The notes under the pieces were generated by a model. It made no database searches, had not been told where the DNA came from, and saw only the letters and a list, made by a program, of their open reading frames with translations. From Bacteroidota bacterium (GTDB lineage Bacteria > Bacteroidota > Ignavibacteria > Kryptoniales > JAKASW01), in assembly GCA_021789975.1 (NCBI GenBank), contig JAJYIT010000004.1, forward strand, positions 1-64,000: a stretch of DNA of 64,000 bases, given 5' to 3'. Both the position numbers and the translations under genes were made by a program. Below, piece after piece: positions 27,910-36,984 of the stretch (position 1 is the stretch's first letter; each line of letters begins with the position of its first letter).

Positions 27910-29279
27910 GCTCGGGATACCCTCTTCAAAGTAATCCAAGGGCTCTTCAGAAAATTCTGGAGGTACGACTGCCATGTTTCCCCGGTTAGTTTAAGGGCCT
28001 GGTTTGTGGCGTCATAAAGGAGTGGGAAATCTATTGCGATCAACGATATGACGACTCCGTATATTTGAAATTCGATGGCGAGCACCCATGCCAGTATTAC
28101 TCCAATACCTCTGAAAGCCAAGAATGAAATACTGAAGCGCTGGTGCTTGTTCACCGACATGAGTGTAATCCAACTTGACTGCCACGTTATTTGCTCGAGG
28201 GCCGAGCACAGCAAGAGCCACAGCAGCATAGGGTCACTCCCGATTGCCTTGTGGGTCCAAAAGGCGAGGATATTGCCTCCTCCAAACCCTATTGCGACGA
28301 CACCGATCAAACCGAGCCATAATGAAACTCTTGACGACTCAAGATACAATTTCCTGGCTAAGCCGACGTCTCCTTTTCCCATCGCCGCAGAAAGTTCGGG
28401 CCAGAAAGCTTGATTTGTCGCGGTAACTACTTGGACTACTGCTCTGGTCAGAGTCCTGTATACTGAGAATATCGCAACCGCTGCAGGTCCAAGTACAACT
28501 CCGATAATCAGCACTATCCCTTGAATACCGAGCGCCAGACCAAGTGGAAAACTCATGAATGCAATCGACGGCCTGAGCAGGCGACGTATTATAGCGACGT
28601 GTGCGAATCTGAATCCGAACTGCAGCCAAGCGGCATCACGATGGAGGCTGTACCACCATAAGATGTAGAAAATGACTCGGCCGATAATAAAGCCGGCAGC
28701 TACCCCTGCCATCCCATAGCCTAGACTTAACGCTGCCATGGCGATAATCCATTCGAAAAGCCGTGAGGAGTTTCCCCAGGCAGTCCCTTTGCCGTACTTC
28801 CCGATGGCACGGAAACCCTGGCTTAACATGCCTCCCTGCAGTCCCAGCAAAACGTACGCCGAGAGGAGAAGCAACACGACTCTGACTTCATGGGGCGATG
28901 CGGCGTGTACGTTCAGCAGATTACCGAATGGCACCAGGTACACGACCGGGATGATTACAACTACAAAGGCGGCCGACACAACAGTGATCATCACCCACGT
29001 ACTCTGGAACACACCAAGCGCTCTCTCCTGGTCCTGGCTTGAAGTAGCCATCGCCATCTCGTTGCCGGCAACAGACGCAAAGCCCAGGTCACTCATGCTC
29101 AGGTAGGAAGGCACTGCGCTCAGAATCAACCACTCACCGTACTTCTCGATTCCCCAGAAATGCAAGAAGAGCGGCACGCTGGCAAGTTGGATAATGAATG
29201 TGACGGCCTGGCCGTACATATTCGCTCCGAATCCTGTGAGGAGCCTTCGTTTCAATCCGTGTCTGGGGAAATAGTCCAT
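27906..29279 (-). CDS. Polysaccharide/oligosaccharide flippase (Wzx/RfbX family)
   Basis: Polytopic; N-terminus FGANMYGQAVTFIIQLASVPLFLHFWGIEKYGEWLILSAVPSYLSMSDLGF is a classic Wzx signature. Confidence 0.92.
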   Translation of the reverse strand: MDYFPRHGLKRRLLTGFGANMYGQAVTFIIQLASVPLFLHFWGIEKYGEWLILSAVPSYLSMSDLGFASVAGNEMAMATSSQDQERALGVFQSTWVMITVVSAAFVVVIIPVVYLVPFGNLLNVHAASPHEVRVVLLLLSAYVLLGLQGGMLSQGFRAIGKYGKGTAWGNSSRLFEWIIAMAALSLGYGMAGVAAGFIIGRVIFYILWWYSLHRDAAWLQFGFRFAHVAIIRRLLRPSIAFMSFPLGLALGIQGIVLIIGVVLGPAAVAIFSVYRTLTRAVVQVVTATNQAFWPELSAAMGKGDVGLARKLYLESSRVSLWLGLIGVVAIGFGGGNILAFWTHKAIGSDPMLLWLLLCSALEQITWQSSWITLMSVNKHQRFSISFLAFRGIGVILAWVLAIEFQIYGVVISLIAIDFPLLYDATNQALKLTGETWQSYLQNFLKSPWITLKRVSRA

Positions 29280-30218
29280 CGGGGTTATCTCGTCAAACTC
29301 GCATCGACCATTGTCAACTTCCGGTCACGCAATGACGAACTGCCTAACTAAAAGGGTTACATCTGACAACAGTGGAACATGAAACATATGAGACTCGCAA
29401 GTACGCAAGGATAACCGATTGTGATATTAGAACTTCGCGATCTTGGCGCGCCTGTCGGTTAATCTGAAGTCGGGGGTGCCTCCCATCAGTGAAGTCATAC
29501 GCGATGACCCGTCGAGGGTCAGCCGATGTCAAACTCACTTTGTGTGATGACAAATCTGGTTCAACCTTTGCGATTCCTCTGCCCGCCTCACAAACCTCGC
29601 CTGTCATGCATCTATACGATTCCAAAGACATTCTGAAGTGTTCCAGTGTCGCCGGGCTTACGACCGTCACCGATCATGTATTTATAGGATTCCATTTACA
29701 GCTTCGCCTTCTCACTCACAGCGTATTTCTGAAAGTGTTCCTCTCTAGGAAGAAGCGTGACGCATCGACTCCATTCTATTTGACTGCCTACTCTTTTGAC
29801 GGATGGTCGCTGCGGAATCGATCAAATCTTGCTTACAAGGGATTGCTGTTTTTCAGCTTCTTCAATGTTGGGTTTCAAGAAATTGGAATCGTGATGAACG
29901 GCAGGGAAAGCGCAGTGCGCAACCTTAAGGTTAAAGCTACGGTCAAATACGCAATCGATGGATCTGTGGGTGCGGCCAGCCGGATCTTGTTTGTTGCTCG
30001 CCAGCATATTTGGTCAAGTTCCCCGGTCTTTAAGCTTAATGTGCGTAGGCTATCTCCTGTCAAGTACCGCCTAATCGTTCTTCATCAACTTTGTCCAACC
30101 TGTTTGATTGGACTTTTTCTGTCGGCATCCCTATCTATTCTGTGCATTAGATTATAACAAGTTATGGCAAGTGAGGCAAGTCCGAAACGTTGTAATATCG
30201 CCGAAGCTTGCTCTTGCG

Positions 30219-30806
30219 TCAGCGCGAATATCTTCCCATTAGATCTGCTTCGCCGATGATGTGTCCCTGCATTGCTTTCATGACTTCCGGCTTCGTGCTG
30301 CCGGCACCGAGTTTCAAGCCAGTGTCCAGAGCATAGAGCTTGAAGAAGTATCTGTGTGTGCCGCCGGGAGGGCAGGGCCCACCATATCCTATATTTCTGA
30401 AATCGTTTCTACCCTGAACGGCACCATCCGGCAGGGTTTTATCGGTTGGCATGTGCTCCTTGAGATCATGCGCATCTGCTGGAATGTTGAAGATGACCCA
30501 GTGTATCCAAGTTCCCATGGGAGCATCGGGGTCTTCAAGCAGCAAAGTAAAGCTCTTGGTCTCCGGTGGAGTATCTCTCCACACGAGAGGCGGCGAAATA
30601 TCTGCCCCGTTGCAACCATATTTCTTGGGAATCTTTTCCCCCTCGCTGAATGCCGGACTTGTCAGAACAAATTTGCTTTCCACTTCAGTCGTTGACATTG
30701 TGTCCTCCTCATTTATAGTCGAGGTGTTCTTTTGTCTCGGTGTGTCTCCACATCCGGAAACAAGAATTGCGGTTAGAAGTAGGGTGCATATTTTTGACAG
30801 AACCAT
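30219..30806 (-). CDS. YbhB/YbcL family (PEBP / Raf-kinase-inhibitor-like) lipoprotein
   Basis: Lipobox LVSGC; LEDPDAPMGTWIHWVIFNIP, GYGGPCPPGGTHRYFFKLYALD. Confidence 0.9.
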   Translation of the reverse strand: MVLSKICTLLLTAILVSGCGDTPRQKNTSTINEEDTMSTTEVESKFVLTSPAFSEGEKIPKKYGCNGADISPPLVWRDTPPETKSFTLLLEDPDAPMGTWIHWVIFNIPADAHDLKEHMPTDKTLPDGAVQGRNDFRNIGYGGPCPPGGTHRYFFKLYALDTGLKLGAGSTKPEVMKAMQGHIIGEADLMGRYSR

Positions 30807-30882
30807 GCTGGACCAACCTCCGATCTCGAGAGTTATTCTAAAAGTACTAACGCTCTCTGTTTCAATAAACCTGGAGAGACGT

Positions 30883-32136
30883 CTACCGCTGCCTGTAGCC
30901 CTCCAGGAAATTCTTGAGTGATTCAAGTGCCTTCGCGAGAACGGATTGTTCCGGCAGGAAGACTATCCTGAAATGATCCGGCTTGAACCAGTTAAATCCG
31001 GTTCCCTGCACGATTAGGACGTTCTCTTCTTTCAGGAGATCCAGCGCGAACTTCTCGTCATCTTTGATGTCAAACATCTCCGCGTCGATCTTCGGAAAAA
31101 AGTAAAATGCGCCTCTAGGTTTTGTGCATGATATGCCGGGAATCCTTTTCAACAGCTCATAGCCGACATCTCTCTGTCCTTTCAATCTCCCGTCGGGAGA
31201 AGTGTGCCATCTTATCGTGTTATCACTCTTGAGCGCAGGTTCTATTGCATATTGTGCCGGCACGTTGCTGCAGAGCCGCATGGACGCCAGCATGTTTATC
31301 CCTTCCAGGTAGCCCTCTGCAGCGGCAGTGTTTCCGCTGAATACCATCCAACCAACTCTGTAACCGGTGATGAGGTGCGATTTCGACAGACCGTTTAAAG
31401 TGACACAGAGCGTATTGCTATCGGCAAGAGAAGCGGCCGATACGTGCTCCGTACCATCATATAGAATACGGTCATATATTTCATCGCTGAATAAGACGAT
31501 GCTGTGCTCCGCCGCGATCTGGGCAAGATGGAGGAGAACCTCTTTCGGATAGACTGCCCCGGTGGGATTGTTGGGATTTATAATTACCAACCCTTTCGTT
31601 CGGTGCGTGATCTTCTTTCGGATGTCCAGGATGTCCGGATGCCAATCGGAACTTTCGTCGCAGATGTAATGAACGGGTCTGCCTCCCGCCAGGACGACAG
31701 CCGCCGTCCATAGAGGATAATCCGGTGCGGGGATCAGGATTTCGTCCCCTTCGTTGAGGAGTCCCTGCATTGCCATGACGATCAGCTCGCTTACCCCGTT
31801 CCCCACATAGATGTTCTCAACGCCTACGTTCTGAATGCCACGGCTGTTTGAATAGTCGGCAATCGCGACCCGGGCAGAGAGAAGGCCTTTTGAATCGATG
31901 TAGCCCTCCGCCTTAGTGAGGTTCCGTGAAATTTGTTCAACAATATCTTTGGGCGCTTCAAACCCGAACGGAGCCGGGTTGCCGATGTTAAGCTTGAGAA
32001 TTTCCTTCCCGGCGTCTTCAAGTTTCTTTGCTTCATCGAGCACCGGTCCTCTGATATCATAACATACGTGGTCTAGCTTCGACGACTTCTTGAATGATCC
32101 CATGTTTTTTGAATTCGATTCCTGGTATTGTGTCAT
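30883..32136 (-). CDS. PLP-dependent aminotransferase class I/II (AlaA/AspC-like)
   Basis: LNIGNPAPFGF, VYVGNGVSELIVMAMQGLL-type, NPNNPTGAVYP, SDEIYDRILYDG, SKSHLITGYRVGWM (PLP Lys). Confidence 0.93.
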   Translation of the reverse strand: MTQYQESNSKNMGSFKKSSKLDHVCYDIRGPVLDEAKKLEDAGKEILKLNIGNPAPFGFEAPKDIVEQISRNLTKAEGYIDSKGLLSARVAIADYSNSRGIQNVGVENIYVGNGVSELIVMAMQGLLNEGDEILIPAPDYPLWTAAVVLAGGRPVHYICDESSDWHPDILDIRKKITHRTKGLVIINPNNPTGAVYPKEVLLHLAQIAAEHSIVLFSDEIYDRILYDGTEHVSAASLADSNTLCVTLNGLSKSHLITGYRVGWMVFSGNTAAAEGYLEGINMLASMRLCSNVPAQYAIEPALKSDNTIRWHTSPDGRLKGQRDVGYELLKRIPGISCTKPRGAFYFFPKIDAEMFDIKDDEKFALDLLKEENVLIVQGTGFNWFKPDHFRIVFLPEQSVLAKALESLKNFLEGYRQR

Positions 32137-32370
32137 TTAAAGGCTCGCACGATCTTTTTGCGCCTCTTCTAACCGCGAACCTCGCGATGGACGCCAAGGG
32201 ATCTCAGTTCTCGACAATGATTTCATTGCGCACTCGGCGATCCCCGTGGTTGCTTTCCTGTCTCAAAACGTGATGCGAACTGAGATACTCTCCAAATTCT
32301 GACTTAGCGAACTTACAAGCAAGCTCTTTTTCATCCTTTAACCGCAGGTTGCGCTTTCTTAAATTTACAC

Positions 32371-33762
32371 GTGCTAGTTCGGCTAAGAGATAGTGAGACC
32401 ATAGCCGCAATTGCAACTCCGCTTGGGGAGGGTGGAATAAGTGTGGTCAGAATCTCCGGCTCTGAGAGCTTCTCTATTGCAGACAGGATGTTCGTTGGCA
32501 GGGGAGCATTGAAGGATGCTATAACTCATACCGCGCATTTTGGCAAATTGGTGGACGGAGGAGGAAAGTTCATAGATGAGGTCGTTGCGATAGTATACCG
32601 GGCTCCTAACAGCTATACCGGGGAGGATGTTCTTGAACTCAGCTGTCACGGCGGCTATTTGGTTACTCAGAAGGTGCTGCGCGCTGTTCTTGCCTCAGGT
32701 GCCAGAAGCGCGGAGCCGGGCGAATTCACCAGGCGGGCATTTCTCAACGGGAAGATGGACCTGTCGCAGGCTGAAGCCGTGGGGGATCTGATCCACTCGC
32801 AAAGTGAATCGGCTTATCGAAGCTCGCTCCGTCAATTGTCAGGCGAACTTTCAAAGGAGATGAGAAGTCTTCGGGACGAACTTATGAATCTGTCTTCGCT
32901 GCTTGAGCTGGAGCTCGATTTTTCGGAAGAGGATGTTGAGTTTGCGAACAGGGGACTGCTGCGCGAGAGATTGGCTAAAGCCATAGGAGCTATCGAGACA
33001 TTGCTAAAGAGTTATGATACTGGTAGAATCTATCGTGAAGGGGTAAACGTAACGATAGCGGGCAAACCAAACGTGGGAAAGTCGAGCCTGCTAAATGCGC
33101 TTCTGGAAGAAGACCGCGCGATCGTTAGTGATATTCCGGGCACCACACGCGACACTATAACGGAGACGATTTCGGTCGGTGGGGTCCTCTTTCGGCTTTC
33201 AGATACAGCTGGTTTAAGGGACACTGCGGATTCAATTGAGAAGGAAGGTGTTGAGAGAGCTGAAAAGAAGGCATCAGAAGCGGATGTTCTGCTCCTTGTC
33301 ATGGATTATGGGGAGCGGGATTATAACGGCAGTGAACCCCAGTATCTCAAGCTTGCTTCAGCCTGCGAGAAAACGAGGGTCAAGTTGGCCCATGTCTGGA
33401 ATAAAATTGACTTGTACGAGACTCTTCCTCCGAGAGAGCCCGGAAGGGTGCCCGAGTTCTATGTTTCGGCCCTTCGTGGCGAGGGAATTGATACGCTCAG
33501 GAATGGGTTATCTAAGATGGTGTTAACAGATGATGTTAGTGAAGGGTCTGTGGTTGTCACCAGCACCCGTCATAGGGAAGCGCTGGAGAAAGCAGGAAGG
33601 AGCCTGAAGTTGGCGCTTGCTACTCTTGACGAACGGCGATCGGGCGAATTCGTGGCGCTAGATCTGAGGGCGGGGCTCGATTCCCTTGGAGAAATTACCG
33701 GCGAGGTAACCACTGAAGATATTCTTAGAAACATATTCTCGAAATTCTGTATTGGCAAGTGA
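32371..33762 (+). CDS. mnmE: tRNA uridine-5-carboxymethylaminomethyl modification GTPase MnmE
   Basis: IAAIATPLGEGGISVVRISG, GKPNVGKSSLLNAL, DIPGTTRDTI, DTAGLRDT, C-terminal FCIGK. GTG start. Confidence 0.97.
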   Translation: MLVRLRDSETIAAIATPLGEGGISVVRISGSESFSIADRMFVGRGALKDAITHTAHFGKLVDGGGKFIDEVVAIVYRAPNSYTGEDVLELSCHGGYLVTQKVLRAVLASGARSAEPGEFTRRAFLNGKMDLSQAEAVGDLIHSQSESAYRSSLRQLSGELSKEMRSLRDELMNLSSLLELELDFSEEDVEFANRGLLRERLAKAIGAIETLLKSYDTGRIYREGVNVTIAGKPNVGKSSLLNALLEEDRAIVSDIPGTTRDTITETISVGGVLFRLSDTAGLRDTADSIEKEGVERAEKKASEADVLLLVMDYGERDYNGSEPQYLKLASACEKTRVKLAHVWNKIDLYETLPPREPGRVPEFYVSALRGEGIDTLRNGLSKMVLTDDVSEGSVVVTSTRHREALEKAGRSLKLALATLDERRSGEFVALDLRAGLDSLGEITGEVTTEDILRNIFSKFCIGK

Positions 33763-33806
33763 ACAGTGTCGAACATCGCGTGGGAAATTGGAGAACAACA
33801 AAAAGT

Positions 33807-33820
33807 GTTTCACGTGAAAC
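33807..33820. promoter_or_regulatory. parS-type ParB/Spo0J binding site GTTTCACGTGAAAC
   Basis: Perfect 14-bp palindrome matching the bacterial parS core. Confidence 0.85.
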
Positions 33821-33930
33821 GGTCGGCGGAAGCAAGGTGCCGGGATGTTAAAGGCAAAGGCAGAACCCTTGGTGTATTCTCGTTTCCTGTTTCAGCAGGC
33901 TTGCCCCTGCCTGTTAGGTAGTAGCTTCCG

Positions 33931-35805
33931 ATGGTGAAAAAGCAGTACGATGTTGTTGTGGTTGGCGCAGGTCATGCTGGAGTAGAAGCCGCTATGGCCG
34001 CCTCAAGGATGGGGTGTTCGGTACTCCTTATGACTATGGATATTGCCGCCGTAGGGAGAATGTCATGCAACCCGGCTATTGGTGGCACGGCAAAGGGAAA
34101 TCTCGTGAGAGAGATCGATGCCCTTGGGGGCGAGATGGGCAAGATTGCCGATGCAACTGGCATACAATTCAGAATGCTCAATCGCTCAAAAGGACCGGCT
34201 GTTTGGTCGCCGCGCGCCCAAAATGATAGGGAAGGATATTCGGTAGAGGCAAGAAGGCGCGTGGAGGCACAGGCAAATCTCCATGTCATGCAGGATATGG
34301 TAACCGACATTGTGGTTGACGGAAATAGACTGGCAGGCATCGAAACTGCGTCAGGTGTGAGGATACCTTGCAAAGCACTTATAATCTCCTCGGGAACCTT
34401 CCTAAATGGCGTTATGCACACAGGCATGAAAAGCCGAATAGGTGGTAGATTCAATGAACCCCCGGCCGTCGGCCTGACTGCTTCACTGGAAAGGCTCGGT
34501 TTTGTCAGTGGCCGGCTCAAGACCGGCACCCCGCCTCGAGTCGACCGCCGAAGCGTAGATTTTTCTGCCCTCGAGGAGCAACCCGGAGATCCAGAGCCGG
34601 AGCCATTCTCGTACCAGAATTCCGAAGTCACGAAGGATCAGGTTAGCTGCTACCTTACCTACACGAATCATCTTACGCACGATGTGCTGAGAAAGGGTTT
34701 CGATAGATCACCACTATTCACCGGGGTCATTAAGGGTATTGGGCCAAGATACTGTCCGTCTATTGAAGACAAGATTGTCAGGTTTGCGGAAAGGGATCGC
34801 CACCAGATTTTTCTTGAGCCCGAAGGGCGCGATACGAACGTCATGTATGTAAACGGCTTTTCCACAAGCTTGCCCGCAGAAATCCAGGATGAAGCTATGA
34901 GGACGGTCCCCGGTTTAGAGAATGTTGAAATGCTACGTCCGGGGTATGCCGTTGAGTACGATTTCTTTCCTCCGCATCAGGTTAAACTTACGCTGGAAAC
35001 TCATCTCGTGTCCGGTCTGTATTTTGCCGGCCAGATAAACGGAACTTCAGGATATGAAGAGGCTGCCGGACAGGGGATCGTGGCAGGGATCAATGCGGCG
35101 ATTGGAGTAAAGGGTGGAGACCCATTCGTTCTTAAGCGCTCGGAAGCCTATATCGGAGTCCTCATCGACGATCTTGTCAACAAAGGAACAAGCGAACCAT
35201 ATCGCATGTTTACATCGCGAGCCGAATACAGGCTGATGCTCCGTCAGGACAATGGGGACAGGAGACTCATGAAATATGGGAGAGACTTCGGATTGATACC
35301 AAATGCCGTGTATGACACCCTGAAAAGAAAAGAAGAGCATATCGAAGTTCTGCTTGAATACTCCAAGCGGAAAAGTGTTCCTCCGGATGCAGTCAACAGG
35401 TATTTAGAGTCGCTTGATTCGACCCCGATAACCGAGAACGAGAAGCTGGCCCAACTAGTCAAGAGGCAGAATGTCAGGCTCTCGGATCTGCTAGGTCTAG
35501 AGTACTTCAAATCCGACTCTCTCCCTCGCGACTCGGCAGTCGACAAGAAAGCAGTTGAGCAGGTGGAGATCGAATTGAAGTACGAAGGTTACATTAGCAG
35601 ACAAAATGACGAGATCGGAAAATTTGTAAGGTTCGAATCCATGGAGATACCTGAAGGTTTTGACTTCGGCAAAGTGAAATCACTTTCGACTGAAGGGAGG
35701 GAGAAGCTGATGAAAGTCATGCCAGCCTCTATTGGACAGGCCAGCAGGATTTCAGGTGTTTCCCCCGCGGACGTATCTGTGCTGATGGTTTATCTTCATG
35801 GATAA
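33931..35805 (+). CDS. mnmG: tRNA uridine-5-carboxymethylaminomethyl modification enzyme MnmG (GidA)
   Basis: [68 protein letters not shown]. Confidence 0.97.
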   Translation: MVKKQYDVVVVGAGHAGVEAAMAASRMGCSVLLMTMDIAAVGRMSCNPAIGGTAKGNLVREIDALGGEMGKIADATGIQFRMLNRSKGPAVWSPRAQNDREGYSVEARRRVEAQANLHVMQDMVTDIVVDGNRLAGIETASGVRIPCKALIISSGTFLNGVMHTGMKSRIGGRFNEPPAVGLTASLERLGFVSGRLKTGTPPRVDRRSVDFSALEEQPGDPEPEPFSYQNSEVTKDQVSCYLTYTNHLTHDVLRKGFDRSPLFTGVIKGIGPRYCPSIEDKIVRFAERDRHQIFLEPEGRDTNVMYVNGFSTSLPAEIQDEAMRTVPGLENVEMLRPGYAVEYDFFPPHQVKLTLETHLVSGLYFAGQINGTSGYEEAAGQGIVAGINAAIGVKGGDPFVLKRSEAYIGVLIDDLVNKGTSEPYRMFTSRAEYRLMLRQDNGDRRLMKYGRDFGLIPNAVYDTLKRKEEHIEVLLEYSKRKSVPPDAVNRYLESLDSTPITENEKLAQLVKRQNVRLSDLLGLEYFKSDSLPRDSAVDKKAVEQVEIELKYEGYISRQNDEIGKFVRFESMEIPEGFDFGKVKSLSTEGREKLMKVMPASIGQASRISGVSPADVSVLMVYLHG

Positions 35806-35884
35806 GGAATCTTGTGAATACATGAGCAACAGCGGCGGTCCTTATTCGATCAATGGAAGAGAATAGTGTGGATAAGGAATCTTG
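35799..35884. repeat. Direct repeat TGGATAAGGAATCTTG (35799-35814 and 35869-35884)
   Basis: Two identical 16-bp copies 70 bp apart; the first covers the mnmG stop codon. Confidence 0.7.
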
Positions 35885-36007
35885 CAAATGGATGAGTTGA
35901 GGAAGTGGTCTTCATGGAGTTGGTGGAAGAAGACACCATAGATGAGGAAATGATGAATACCTGACTGAGACCGACAAACCGGTGCGATTCTGTCGATGAC
36001 AATAAAC

Positions 36008-36021
36008 GTTTCACGTGAAAC
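36008..36021. promoter_or_regulatory. parS-type ParB/Spo0J binding site GTTTCACGTGAAAC
   Basis: Second perfect copy, upstream of murQ. Confidence 0.85.
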
Positions 36022-36045
36022 AGACCTATTTGTTAAAGGAGATTA

Positions 36046-36984
36046 ATGAGTAAACAGAGAGCGTTGTTCGAAGAGCTTAACACGCTTACGACTGAAAAGA
36101 GAAATCCGAAGTCGATGGAGATCGATTCAAAGTGTACTATTGATATCATCAGAATAATTAATGACGAGGATAAGAAAGTTGCTTTTGCGGTCGAGCAGGA
36201 ACTGCCTTACATCGCGCAGGCAATTGACATAGTGGTGCAGGCATTCAAGGAAGGAGGACGCCTCTTCTACGCCGGAGCGGGGACGAGCGGGCGCATTGGA
36301 ATTCAGGATGCGGCCGAGTGTCCGCCAACCTACGGATCAAATCCAAGACTTATCCAAGGGATGATTGCAGGCGGAAAACCGGCAGTCTTTAAGGCACAGG
36401 AAGGAGCGGAAGATTTTGAGGAGAACGGTGAAAACGATATTGTGGCACACGGAATCACCTCGAAGGATGTCGTTTGCGGAATTGCTGCGAGCAGAAGGAC
36501 TCCCTATGTGGTTGGTGCTGTCAAGAAAGCGAAAGCACTCGGCGCAAAGACACTCTTCGTGACTACAAATCCTCGATCAGAATTCAACCTGGACGTCGAT
36601 GTGGCCATCTGTCTGGAGGTGGGCCCGGAAGTAGTCATGGGATCGACAAGAATGAAATCGGGAACAGCCCAAAAATTGGTCCTCAACATGATAACAACTG
36701 CCGTTATGATTAAGCTCGGAAAAGTTTATGAGAACATGATGGTCGACCTTCAGATGACCAACAAGAAACTGGAAGAGAGATCGAAGAGGATTGTCATGAC
36801 CATTACCGGGGTTGACTATTCCGAGGCGGAGAGAGTTCTGGGAGAGGCAGGCGGACATGTGAAGACAGCTGTCGTTATGATTCGGGCAGGTGTCGACCGG
36901 AACGAAGCCCGGGAGAGACTTGAGAGAGCCGACGGATTTGTAAGACATGCAATTGAAGATGCCTCCGGTGTCCCTCTCATCTGA
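36046..36984 (+). CDS. murQ: N-acetylmuramic acid 6-phosphate etherase
   Basis: RLFYAGAGTSGRIGIQDAAECPPTYG, MIAGGKPAVFKAQEGAEDFEENG, MGSTRMKSGTAQKLVLNMITT. Confidence 0.96.
   Translation: MSKQRALFEELNTLTTEKRNPKSMEIDSKCTIDIIRIINDEDKKVAFAVEQELPYIAQAIDIVVQAFKEGGRLFYAGAGTSGRIGIQDAAECPPTYGSNPRLIQGMIAGGKPAVFKAQEGAEDFEENGENDIVAHGITSKDVVCGIAASRRTPYVVGAVKKAKALGAKTLFVTTNPRSEFNLDVDVAICLEVGPEVVMGSTRMKSGTAQKLVLNMITTAVMIKLGKVYENMMVDLQMTNKKLEERSKRIVMTITGVDYSEAERVLGEAGGHVKTAVVMIRAGVDRNEARERLERADGFVRHAIEDASGVPLI

Noticed and set aside
30055-30075. RfaH ops/JUMPstart-like sequence (GGCGGTACTTG on the minus strand)
   Set aside because: Only a partial match to GGCGGTAG and no flanking JUMPstart similarity; likely chance.
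29489-30157. 222-aa plus-strand ORF upstream of wzx
   Set aside because: No family motif and atypical composition for this window; not called as CDS but left as an open question in the leader finding.
33972-34631. 219-aa antisense ORF in mnmG
   Set aside because: mnmG is unambiguous on the plus strand.
35799-36045. CRISPR-like repeats in the mnmG-murQ spacer
   Set aside because: Only two copies of a 16-mer, with no regular spacers and no cas genes.
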